NCBI GenBank assembly: GCA_964370855.1
Contig: CAYJMF010000016.1
Location: 1 to 56,718 of the forward strand
Origin: JAKLKS01 sp964370855
GTDB lineage: Bacteria > Planctomycetota > JAJSAM01 > JAKLKS01
Length of the DNA stretch: 56,718 nt
Reading direction: 5' to 3'
Shown: piece after piece, positions 49,388-56,718 of the stretch
How positions within the stretch are numbered: the first letter of the stretch is position 1
Layout of the letters: the number at the start of each line of letters is the position of its first letter
Made by a program: the position numbers and the translations under genes
Notes under the pieces: model-generated
What the model was told of the DNA's origin: nothing
Seen by the model: only the letters and a program-made list of their open reading frames with translations
Database searches by the model: none

Positions 49388-51298
49388 ATGAGCAAATCCT
49401 CCGGCTACGCGGTGGTCGCGATCCTCCTTTTCCTCGGCATCGCCGCCGCCCTCTCGAACCTGGTGCGGCCCTCGCCGGGAACCTCCGTGGTCCTCGTCAC
49501 CATCGACACCCTGCGCGCGGACCGGCTCGGCTGCTACGGCTACGGGCCGGCGAAGACCCCCGCCCTCGACTCCCTGGCGGCGGAGGGGGCGCTCTTCGAG
49601 GACGTCTCCGCGGCCTCCCCCGTCACCCTCCCCTCCCACGTCACCATCCTCACGGGCCTCCTGCCCCCCCGCCACGGGATGCGGGACAACGACACCCCCT
49701 TCCCCCTCCCCCCCGCGGCGAAGCGCACCTGGCGGACGGCGGCGGAGCTCTTCCGGGAGGGGGGGTTCGAGACGGCGGCCTTCGTCTCCGGCTCCCCTCT
49801 CTCCGCCCGTTGGGGGCTGGATGCCGGATTCGACACCTGGGACCAGCCGCCGGACCCGGAACCCGGGAGCCTCCATCTCGGCGAGCGGCCCGGGGGGGAG
49901 ACCCTGGGGAAGGTCCTCGGCTGGCTCGGCCGCCGGGACCGCAAGCGCCCCTTCTTCCTCTGGGTCCACCTCTTCGACCCCCACCACCCCTACGCCGCCC
50001 CCGGGGGCGGAGGCCACCCGTCGGATTCCTCCGAGGCCTACGACGAGGAGGTCGCCTACGCCGACCGCCAGGTGGGGCGCCTCCTCGACGCCCTCCGGGA
50101 GTCGGGGGACCTGCGTCGCACCGTCCTCGCCGTCTGCGCCGACCACGGGGAGGGCCTCGGGGAGCACGGGGAGGACTCCCACGGCTTCTTCCTCCACCGC
50201 TCCACCCTCCGGGTCCCCCTTCTCCTCCGGGCCCCGGGGAAGGCGGAGCCCGGGAGGAGGGTCGCCCACCCGCTCTCCCTCGCCGACGTGGCCCCGACCC
50301 TGTTCGAGGCCGCGGGCCTCGCCTCCCCGGTGCCCCTGGACGGGCGATCCCTCCTGCCGGCGGCCGGGGGCCGGGGGGACGGAGGCGCCACGCCCTCCCC
50401 CCAGTACGCCGAGACCCTCTACGGGTGGCGCGCCTACCGTTGGGCGCAGTCCGTGGCGATCCGCGACGGGCAACGGAGACTCATCGACTTCGAGGGGGGG
50501 CGTCGGGAGGCCTTCGATCCCGCCGCGGACCCCGGCGAGACGAAGGACCTCGGGAAGGGGCCGGCGGCCCCCGGCGACGACGGGGCGGCGGCCAGGGCAT
50601 GGGAACTCTTCCGGAGTCCTCCCCTCTCCCCCCCCCTCCCCGACTCCGGCGTCGGCGGGGAGCCACTGCCGGGGTACATCTCCGGCTACAGCCCCCTGCG
50701 GATCCTCCCCGTCGCGGACAACGCCTCCCTGCCCCTCCCCTCCGCCTCCTTCCACCGGCGCATGGAGACGGCGCTCCGGCTGATCCAGCGGGCCTCCGCG
50801 GAGGCGACCAGCGCCGGGTCCCTGGAACTGCTCCGCCAGGCCCGGGAGGTCCTCGGGGAGCTCGACCGGCAGGAGCCCGCCAACCCCGCCGTCGCCTTCT
50901 GGATGGGGAGGGCGTTCAAACAGGAGGGGCGCCTCTCCCAGGAGGGGGTGGTGAACCCCTGGAAGGACGCCTTCAAGTGGTTCCAGGAGGCGGGGCGGCG
51001 GGGCTACCGGGAGCCGCGCACCGTCTCCCTCATGCTGGAGGCCTGCTACCACGCCCGGGAGTACCGGGACATGCTGGCGGCGGCCCGCCTCGCCGTGGAG
51101 GAGGGGAGGATGGACGGCGACGCCTCCTTCTGGACCTGGGTCGCCCTCGCCTGGTGGGAGGGGGCCCGGGAGGGCGACCGGGTGCCCACGACGGAGGGGA
51201 AATCCCGGGCCCACGCCTACCTGGAACGCGCCCTCCGCCTCGCACGGAGCGAAGCCGAGAAGGCCCGCATCTCCGAGGTCAAGGGGTCGATCCAGTAG
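49388..51298 (+). CDS. Membrane-anchored sulfatase-fold hydrolase with TPR-like tail
   Basis: Predicted 636 residues. An N-terminal membrane anchor (about 7-24) is followed by the alkaline-phosphatase/sulfatase core: VLVTIDTLRADRLGCYGYG, then SPVTLPSHVTILTG (78-90) and CADHGEGLGEHGEDSHGFFLH. At the site where sulfatases have Cys or Ser in C/S-x-P-x-R, this protein has Thr80 in TLPSH. A Thr nucleophile occurs in phosphotransferase relatives such as LtaS and phosphoethanolamine transferases, so sulfatase activity is doubtful. The last 200 residues are helical and TPR-like. It stands alone between the ExbDs and the secretin, possibly from a leaderless transcript. Confidence 0.88.
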   Translation: MSKSSGYAVVAILLFLGIAAALSNLVRPSPGTSVVLVTIDTLRADRLGCYGYGPAKTPALDSLAAEGALFEDVSAASPVTLPSHVTILTGLLPPRHGMRDNDTPFPLPPAAKRTWRTAAELFREGGFETAAFVSGSPLSARWGLDAGFDTWDQPPDPEPGSLHLGERPGGETLGKVLGWLGRRDRKRPFFLWVHLFDPHHPYAAPGGGGHPSDSSEAYDEEVAYADRQVGRLLDALRESGDLRRTVLAVCADHGEGLGEHGEDSHGFFLHRSTLRVPLLLRAPGKAEPGRRVAHPLSLADVAPTLFEAAGLASPVPLDGRSLLPAAGGRGDGGATPSPQYAETLYGWRAYRWAQSVAIRDGQRRLIDFEGGRREAFDPAADPGETKDLGKGPAAPGDDGAAARAWELFRSPPLSPPLPDSGVGGEPLPGYISGYSPLRILPVADNASLPLPSASFHRRMETALRLIQRASAEATSAGSLELLRQAREVLGELDRQEPANPAVAFWMGRAFKQEGRLSQEGVVNPWKDAFKWFQEAGRRGYREPRTVSLMLEACYHAREYRDMLAAARLAVEEGRMDGDASFWTWVALAWWEGAREGDRVPTTEGKSRAHAYLERALRLARSEAEKARISEVKGSIQ

Positions 51299-51380
51299 CC
51301 CTCCCGGTCCCCGCCGCCCCGGGGGCCCCGGGACCGGGTCATGCCTCTGTCATGGGGGGGTGTTTCCCTTCCGAAAGTCG

Positions 51381-51410
51381 TTGATCCCTTCCCCGCGACC
51401 CCCGTAGAAT
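51381..51410 (+). promoter_or_regulatory. Sigma-70-type promoter of the secretin gene
   Basis: TTGATC and TAGAAT are 18 nt apart, giving a leader of about 150 nt before the ATG at 51570. The rest of the 271-nt spacer shows nothing else distinctive. Confidence 0.55.
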
Positions 51411-51569
51411 TTCGCCCTCGTCTGACCGTTTGGGCATGCAGGGCAATTCCGCACGCACCCGGGCCGGGGTCTTCCCGGTCGGGTGCTCCTGGCACAGGGT
51501 TCCACGGCGGGGCATCGAAACCCGGGGAGCCCGCGCGCCGATGGGCGCGAGCAAGGAGGGCAGGAGCCG

Positions 51570-54500
51570 ATGCTGGATCCGCGACGCTATCGCACCGCAG
51601 GAACCGCGACGCTGGGCGCCATGGTCCTCGCCGCCGTGGCCGTGACGAGCTGCTCCAGCGACCCGAAGAAGCCCGAGCCTCCCGCGAAGACCACCGCTCC
51701 CATGACGGCCAAGGGGGACACCTCTTCCGCGAAGCCCGGCACCGCTCCCGCCGCCGCCAAGCCGGGGACCAAGGAGGTCGCCAAGGCCGATCCGGCGAAG
51801 CCCGCGGTCGCGGTCCCGGCGGTGAAGCCCCCCGAGCCCGCCAAGCCCGCGGTCAAGGTAGAGGAGCCGGCCAAGCCGGCGGCCAAGGCCCCCGCGGTTC
51901 AGGAGCCGGCCAAGCCCGCGGCCAAGGCGGAACCGGCCAGGCCCGCCGCCACCGCCGAGGGCCCCGCTTCCACGGAGTTCCCGCCGAAGCCCCCGGTCAA
52001 CGTCAAGGACGCCCCCCCGCGCCGCGACCACGCCGCCCGCGCGCCCCCCCCCGGCCGCGCCCCCCCCGCGCAGTCCCCCCCGCCCCCCCGGGCAACCGCC
52101 CCCGCCCCCCCCCCCCCGCCCCCCGCGCCGCGGGCCCCCCCGCCCGCGGGCGGCGCCGCCGCGGCGAAGTCCCCGGAACAGGCCAAGCCCGTCGTTCCCA
52201 CGGCCAAGACCCCGGTTGAGCCCTCCACGACACCGGTCACGGCTCCGGTCACGGCTCCGGTCACCGCCCCGGTGGCCGCCAAGGCCCCCGTCGCGGCCCC
52301 CCTCGTCAAGTCCCCGGCCCAGATCGAGGACGAGAAGAACAAGGCCCTCCTCGGCGCCCTCTCCGAGGAGAAGCGCGTCGAGGTCGCCCGCCGGCAGTTC
52401 CTCGCCGACGAGTACACGAAGAACGGCGAGGACGCCTTCAAGGCCCTCAGGTTCCAGGACTCCCAGGAGTGGGCCATCAAGGCCCTCGAGCAGGACATGG
52501 GCCACGTCGGCGCCCGCGACCTCCTCCGCCGCTCCCGCTCCGCCCTCGGCCTGCGCGTCGACGACGTCCAGGACATCACGAAGGACCTGGCCGAGATGAA
52601 GCGCGTCAAGATGGAGATGGCCCAGGAGAAGGCCGCCGCCCTCTACGCCCAGGGCCGCTCCGAGATGGGCAAGGGCAACTTCGACGGCGCCATCCACTCC
52701 TTCGAGGACGCCCTCTTCATCATCGAGAAGGACCCCTACGGCATCTCCTGGGGCGACCTCAAGCCCAACGCCGAGGCCCGCCTGCGCGAGGCCCGGATCG
52801 CGCGCACGAAGGCCAACGAGGCCGCCAGCCGCAAGGCCGCCGCCGACGCCTACAACACCATCAAGCGCGAGGAGCTGGAGCGCCAGCTCCAGGAAGAGCG
52901 CAAGTGGCAGGCCCTGATGGACGAGGCCGTCGCCGCCTACGAGCGCGAGGACTACGCCGGCTCCGAGGCCCTGGCCCGCCAGGCCCTCGATCTCCGGCCC
53001 TCCAGCAACAAGGCCCGGGACCTCATGGGCGCCGCCAACCGCGCCCGCCACGGCCAGACGACGGAGGCCACCCGGCAGAAGGAGAAGGAGGAGTTCCGCC
53101 GCTGGAAGCTCGACATGGACGCCGCCACGATCCCCTACTCCGACGTCCTCACGGCCCCCGACGTCGAGCACTGGGACCGCATCTCCCGCCTGCGCCGCAG
53201 CCTCGGCCAGGAGGGCACCGCCGCCGTCGAGTCCCCCGAGACCGAGGCCCTGCGCAACCGGCTCGCCGGCGAGGACACGAGCTTCGTCTTCGACGGGCAG
53301 ACCCTGAGCGAGGCGGTGGGCTACCTCTCCGCGCGCCACGGCCTCAACATCGTCGTCGACGAGCAGGTCCGGGCCGACGCCGACGCCCAGCCCCTGCCGC
53401 CCTTCAAGCTGACCGGCGTTCCCCTCAAGGACGCCCTCGAGCTGCTCCTCAGCAACGTCAACGGCCTCACCTACCGCGTCCGCGGCAACGTGGTCTTCAT
53501 CACCCGTCCCGAGCTCGCCCGCGAGGCCCCCGTCGTCCGGGTGCACCCCGTCGGCGACCTCACCATGAAGATCAACAACTTCATCGCGCCGAACCTCGTG
53601 CTGAAGCCCGCCGGTGCCGAGTCCGACGAGGCCGCGCCGACCTTCGGCGGCCAGACCGAGGGCCTCCCCGCCTACGGCGAGGCCGAGGACCTCATCACCC
53701 TCGTCAAGGACAACGTCGGCGAGACCCCCGAGGTGTGGAACGCCGACGGCGTCAGCATCGACGCCCAGGGCAACTCCAACCTCCTGGTCGTGGCCGAGCC
53801 GGCCCTCCAGGACGCCGTCGCCACCTTCCTGCGCGACCTCCGCAAGTTCTCCGGCCTCGTGGTGAACATCGAGTCCCGGTTCCTCTCCGTCTCCGACAAC
53901 TTCCTGCGCGACGTCGGCGTCGACATCCGGGGCCTCGGGGGGGCGTTCGGCACCACGGCGAGCCTCGATGACGTGACCAACGGCCTCTCCAACGGCGCCT
54001 CCTCCGGCTACGACAACGGCGGCATCGGCCTCCCCGCCAACGCCTCCGGGAAGCCCTCCTCCGGCGCCTTCTACAACGACAACAGCGACGGCGACTACAA
54101 GGGCCGCACGGAGCACATCTTCGACCGCAGCCTCGGGGCGACGCTCTCCAACCTCGGCGGCGCGGTCCTCCAGTGGACCCTGCTCGACGACACCCAGCTC
54201 TCCGTCATCTGGCGCGCCGTCGAGAAGAAGCAGGAGGCCCGGGTCCTCCAGTCCCCCAACCTGACGGTCTACAACACCCAGCGGGCCAACATCACCCTCA
54301 TCAACCAGCTGGCCTTCGTCCAGGACTTCGACGTCGAGGTCGCCCAGACGGCCTTCATCGCCGACCCGCAGATCGCCATCATCCAGGACGGCCTCGACCT
54401 GGACGTGAAGCCCATCGTCAGCAACGACCGCCGCTACGTGACCCTTCAGCTCCAGCCGACCATCGCGACCCTGAAGCGCCCCATCCAGACCTTCACCACG

Positions 54501-54791
54501 TCGCTCGGCGCCTTCACGTCGCCGGTCACCCTGCAGCTCCCGGAGATCACCATCCAGAAGGCCCAGACCACGGTCCGGGTCCCCAACGGCGGCACGCTCC
54601 TCATCGGCGGCCTCAAGAACATCTCCACGGTGGACCTGAAGTCGGAGACGCCGTACCTCTCGAAGATCCCCATCATCTCCTTCTTCTTCAGCCGCCGCGG
54701 TTCGTCGCAGGAATACAACAACCTCCTCATCATCATCCGGGCCCGGATCACGGACCTGGGCGAGGAGTCGACGAGGTGGGGAAGCAGGTAG
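51570..54791 (+). CDS. Lipoprotein secretin (GspD/PilQ type) with a long Ala/Pro/Lys linker
   Basis: Predicted 1073 residues. The signal ends at lipobox VTSC (Cys28). Residues 30-245 are low-complexity Ala/Pro/Lys with TonB-like PAKPA blocks, including a 12-bp tandem (PVTA). Residues 245-560 are helical. A secretin N0/STN-like domain comes at about 570-650 (VFDGQTLSEAVGYLSARHGL, then KDALELLLSNV). The conserved C-terminal beta domain includes PNGGTLLIGGL, VDLKSETPYLSKIPIISFFF and YNNLLIIIRARI. It forms the outer-membrane channel. Lipidation of a secretin removes the need for a pilotin. I chose the ATG at 51570 with GGAG three bases and AGGAGG ten bases upstream. The run of Cs at 52006-52150 is prone to sequencing error, yet the frame is consistent on both sides. 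Confidence 0.93.
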   Translation: MLDPRRYRTAGTATLGAMVLAAVAVTSCSSDPKKPEPPAKTTAPMTAKGDTSSAKPGTAPAAAKPGTKEVAKADPAKPAVAVPAVKPPEPAKPAVKVEEPAKPAAKAPAVQEPAKPAAKAEPARPAATAEGPASTEFPPKPPVNVKDAPPRRDHAARAPPPGRAPPAQSPPPPRATAPAPPPPPPAPRAPPPAGGAAAAKSPEQAKPVVPTAKTPVEPSTTPVTAPVTAPVTAPVAAKAPVAAPLVKSPAQIEDEKNKALLGALSEEKRVEVARRQFLADEYTKNGEDAFKALRFQDSQEWAIKALEQDMGHVGARDLLRRSRSALGLRVDDVQDITKDLAEMKRVKMEMAQEKAAALYAQGRSEMGKGNFDGAIHSFEDALFIIEKDPYGISWGDLKPNAEARLREARIARTKANEAASRKAAADAYNTIKREELERQLQEERKWQALMDEAVAAYEREDYAGSEALARQALDLRPSSNKARDLMGAANRARHGQTTEATRQKEKEEFRRWKLDMDAATIPYSDVLTAPDVEHWDRISRLRRSLGQEGTAAVESPETEALRNRLAGEDTSFVFDGQTLSEAVGYLSARHGLNIVVDEQVRADADAQPLPPFKLTGVPLKDALELLLSNVNGLTYRVRGNVVFITRPELAREAPVVRVHPVGDLTMKINNFIAPNLVLKPAGAESDEAAPTFGGQTEGLPAYGEAEDLITLVKDNVGETPEVWNADGVSIDAQGNSNLLVVAEPALQDAVATFLRDLRKFSGLVVNIESRFLSVSDNFLRDVGVDIRGLGGAFGTTASLDDVTNGLSNGASSGYDNGGIGLPANASGKPSSGAFYNDNSDGDYKGRTEHIFDRSLGATLSNLGGAVLQWTLLDDTQLSVIWRAVEKKQEARVLQSPNLTVYNTQRANITLINQLAFVQDFDVEVAQTAFIADPQIAIIQDGLDLDVKPIVSNDRRYVTLQLQPTIATLKRPIQTFTTSLGAFTSPVTLQLPEITIQKAQTTVRVPNGGTLLIGGLKNISTVDLKSETPYLSKIPIISFFFSRRGSSQEYNNLLIIIRARITDLGEESTRWGSR

Positions 54792-54814
54792 AGCCGCACC
54801 GCACCGTACTTCAC

Positions 54815-54846
54815 AGGGCCGGCCCGGAAACGGGCCGGCCCTTTCG
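54815..54846 (+). terminator. Rho-independent-type terminator after the secretin gene
   Basis: AGGGCCGGCCCG and CGGGCCGGCCCT form a perfect 12-bp stem with a GAAA loop and a short T-tract (TTCGATT). It is 24 nt after the stop codon. Confidence 0.85.
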
Positions 54847-54892
54847 ATTCCCGCTCTGCGTCGACGGGCGGGGCGCGTCCTCTCCATTCCCC

Positions 54893-55322
54893 GGATCCTC
54901 GCCGTCTCATCCGGGTTCCCCCGGGCGATGCGCGCCTACCGGCGCGCGGCTCCCGGAATGGAGGCGTCCCTGAACGACGGGACGCCTCCATTCCGGGAGC
55001 GTTGGAGAGGAGGAGGAGTCGAGACGCCCTTCGGGATTGCGGGGGAGTCTCCGGGATCGGAGCTCGAGGGAAGGGGAGATGGCGGGCACCGTTCGTGCCT
55101 TGGCGGAACCGGAACTCCGCTAGGGTGCCCGCCGTCCCCTCCTCCCTCGGGCCCCGATTCCTGGGGACCCTCCACCGCGCCGAAGGACGTCTCGACTCCT
55201 CTTCCTCTCCAACGCTCCCGGAAGAAGGAAGGCGTCCCGTCGTTCAGGGACGCCTTCCTTCTTCCGGGAGCCGCGCGCCGGCAGGCGCGCATCGCCCGGG
55301 AGAACCCGGATGAGACGGATCC
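54893..55322. repeat. 430-bp near-palindromic element with two nested hairpins
   Basis: Arms 54893-55090 and 55124-55322 are imperfect inverted copies of a module of about 195 bp (roughly 85-90 percent identical by eye) around a 33-nt centre. Each arm has its own perfect hairpin: 54950-54970 with 54979-54999 (21 bp, loop TGAACGAC) and 55215-55238 with 55247-55270 (24 bp, loop GTCGTTCA). The middle of the stem is TGGA in one arm and GAAGGAA in the other, with matching complements opposite. Short stems such as GCGCGCC/GGCGCGC also recur. No gene is seen in 54792-55368. It could be a mobile palindromic element or a structured RNA. Confidence 0.9.
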
Positions 55323-55368
55323 CAGGAGCCCTCCCCCCCTCCCCCTCCTCCCGCTGTACAATCCCCCC

Positions 55369-56100
55369 ATGCCCCCCCTCCGCGCCCTCTTCCTCGACGT
55401 GGACGACACCCTCTTCTCCACGACGGAGTTCGCCTCCCGGGCCCGCCGGCGGGCCATGGAGGCCATCGCCGCGGTCCCCGGGGTCGCCCTCTCCGCCGAC
55501 GACCTCCTCGGGGAGCTGCGGGAGGTCATCGCCGAGTTCGGGGCCAACTACCACGAGCACTACGACCGGCTCCTCCGCCGCGTGCCGGAGGAGGGGCTCG
55601 GGGGCCACGCGCGGGCCGCCTTGGTGGCCGTCGGGGTCGCCGCCTACCACGACGCCAAGCAGGTCTGGATGGAGCCCTTCCCGGGCCTCCTGGACCTCCT
55701 CCGCGACCTCCGGAAGGCCGGAGGCGTCCGGCTCGGGATCGTGACCGAGGGGCTCGAGGTGAAGCAGTACGAGAAGCTCGTCCGGCTCGGGGTCTACCCG
55801 CTCCTCGACCCCGGCGCGGTCTTCGTGAGCGACGCCATCGGGATCTCGAAGCCGAACCCGAAGCTCCTCCAGAAGGCGCTCTCCTGCTCCGCCGTGGCCC
55901 CGGGGGAGGCGATCTACGTCGGCGACAACCCCGTCAACGACGTGGCGCCGGCGAAGTCCCTCGGGATGACCGCGGTCCGCTTCCGCTCCCCCGGCGGCAA
56001 GCACTCCTGCGCCCCCGCCCCCGTCGCGCCGGATCACGAGGTGGCGGACTTCGCGGCCCTCCGGACGGTCCTGCGGGACGTCCACGGGATCGGAGTATGA
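55369..56100 (+). CDS. HAD-superfamily hydrolase (YjjG-like)
   Basis: Predicted 243 residues. LFLDVDDTLF carries the nucleophile Asp10 and Asp12, then LGIVTEG (motif II), SKPNPKLLQ with the Lys (motif III) and YVGDNPVNDVAPAKSLGM (motif IV). The helical cap is inserted after motif I, as in class I HAD phosphatases of the YjjG/nucleotidase type. The substrate is not predictable. I chose the ATG at 55369; a TACAAT -10-like hexamer (55357-55362) lies 6 nt upstream, without a ribosome binding site, which suggests a leaderless message. It is 37 nt before the response regulator gene. Confidence 0.9.
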   Translation: MPPLRALFLDVDDTLFSTTEFASRARRRAMEAIAAVPGVALSADDLLGELREVIAEFGANYHEHYDRLLRRVPEEGLGGHARAALVAVGVAAYHDAKQVWMEPFPGLLDLLRDLRKAGGVRLGIVTEGLEVKQYEKLVRLGVYPLLDPGAVFVSDAIGISKPNPKLLQKALSCSAVAPGEAIYVGDNPVNDVAPAKSLGMTAVRFRSPGGKHSCAPAPVAPDHEVADFAALRTVLRDVHGIGV

Positions 56101-56137
56101 TGCCCGCTCCGCAAGGACAACGAGAGGCCCCGATCCC

Positions 56138-56575
56138 ATGAACGGCAGCGAGCGCACCCCGATCCTCATCGCCGACGACGACGCCCCCTTCCGCTCCCTC
56201 GCCGCCATCGTGCTCCGCGGCGCCGGCTACGCCGTCACGGAGGCGCGGGACGGCACGGAGGCGAAGGAGAAGATCGCGGCGGGCGCCTACGAGCTGCTCC
56301 TCCTCGACATCCGCATGCCCGGCGCGTCGGGCTGGGAGATCCTCAAGTGGCTCGTCGGGGAGTGCGTCCCCGGGAGGGGGCCGGCCCGCGTGCTCATGAT
56401 GACGGGGCTCACGACGGAGTTCGACCTCGACCGGCTGAAGCGGGAGGGGGCCCACGGAATGCTCATCAAGCCCTTCCAGAACGAGGACCTGCTGGCGGAG
56501 GTGCGCCGCATCCTCTCCCTCCCGAGGCGCACCGTCGTGGCCCCGGGGAAGCTCTCCCAGGACGACCCCGTCTAG
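56138..56575 (+). CDS. Stand-alone response regulator receiver (CheY-like)
   Basis: Predicted 145 residues. Only a receiver domain is present: acidic pair Asp13-Asp14 (ADDD), phospho-acceptor Asp57 (LLLLDIRMPG), Thr89 (MMTG) and Lys111 (LIKPF). There is no DNA-binding or enzymatic output domain, so it acts by protein interaction. No histidine kinase is near. It follows the HAD gene by 37 nt and probably shares its transcript. The stop codon abuts a repeat. Confidence 0.93.
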   Translation: MNGSERTPILIADDDAPFRSLAAIVLRGAGYAVTEARDGTEAKEKIAAGAYELLLLDIRMPGASGWEILKWLVGECVPGRGPARVLMMTGLTTEFDLDRLKREGAHGMLIKPFQNEDLLAEVRRILSLPRRTVVAPGKLSQDDPV

Positions 56576-56640
56576 GGGGATACGGTACCCGACCCGATTC
56601 ATCGGGGTTGGCATCGGGACTCCCGGTCGGGCGAGAGGGT
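56575..56640. repeat. Further copy of the GATACGG palindromic repeat
   Basis: From the last base of the response-regulator stop codon, the sequence repeats the unit of the 19405-19561 block (GATACGGTACCCGACCCGAT, then TCATCGGGGTTGG), followed by a related GACTCCCGG.CGGGCGAGAG core. It has only one arm here. Confidence 0.88.
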
Positions 56641-56648
56641 TCCTCCCT

Positions 56649-56685
56649 GTCTCGTGCGGGTCGTCCCGGGCGTTGCGCGCCTTCC
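56649..56685. repeat. Partial third copy of the 195-bp module
   Basis: These 37 nt match the outer end of the 54893-55322 module (from 54904) at 30 of 37 positions, by hand alignment. The similarity then breaks before the window ends at 56718. So the module is dispersed, and here sits directly next to the other repeat. Confidence 0.6.
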
Positions 56686-56718
56686 ATGAGGAGGCCCTCC
56701 CCGCCAAGCGAGTTCCGT

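Noticed and set aside
52225..52275. 12-bp tandem repeat in the secretin gene
   Set aside because: It encodes a PVTA run inside a low-complexity linker and needs no separate explanation.

Overview
The window is about 56.7 kb of very GC-rich bacterial DNA, with an estimated 70 percent or more G+C and third codon positions almost all G or C. It has two 10-N scaffold gaps, at 31648-31657 and 49310-49319. The gene content suggests a Planctomycetota-like bacterium, probably a metagenome-assembled scaffold. It has type II secretion-like pseudopilins with huge extra domains, exported terpene-cyclase-like toroid proteins, paired ExbD genes behind large TPR proteins, a lipoprotein secretin, FHA proteins and a TMTC-like TPR glycosyltransferase. 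The phylum is an inference; there is no rRNA or tRNA to settle it.

Region 1 (145-16007, minus strand) is one operon, read from right to left: a double-FHA membrane protein, a GspL-like PilM/PilN fusion, a GspM/PilO-like protein, a TPR and lectin-fold protein, a GspG-like pseudopilin, a GspH-like pseudopilin with a LamG domain, and a 1919-residue GspK-like protein. An FHA-GAF-AAA-Fis sigma-54 activator (16209-18470) and rsmE lie directly upstream. Region 2 (19387-36064) is mostly minus strand. It holds a palindromic repeat, a 1293-residue membrane glycosyltransferase with TPRs, a lipoprotein, an asparagine synthase-like enzyme, a 1298-residue lipoprotein of about 13 carboxypeptidase-regulatory repeats, a propeller-like lipoprotein, a lone plus-strand DUF3037 gene beside a gap, a CPBP protease, a toroid protein and a family-2 glycosyltransferase.

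Region 3 (36168-54791, plus strand) starts with a DHH phosphoesterase and a family-4 uracil-DNA glycosylase. Next is a second GspL/GspM/GspC-like trio with stop/start overlaps, then a transcription unit of two TPR-type exported proteins, ExbB and two ExbDs. After a clear terminator, a separately promoted second ExbD pair follows. The region ends with a sulfatase-fold enzyme and a secretin that is a lipoprotein with a long Ala/Pro/Lys linker. Together with region 1 this is most of an envelope-spanning secretion or pilus machine plus a proton-driven ExbBD motor. The secretion ATPase, the GspF/PilC platform protein and the prepilin peptidase are not in the window.

Region 4 (54792-56718) holds the most unusual DNA: a 430-bp near-palindrome of two inverted modules of about 195 bp, each with its own perfect long hairpin that differs between modules by compensated changes. 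It is followed by a HAD phosphatase, a stand-alone response regulator, and further copies of two repeat families that begin at the stop codon of the last gene.
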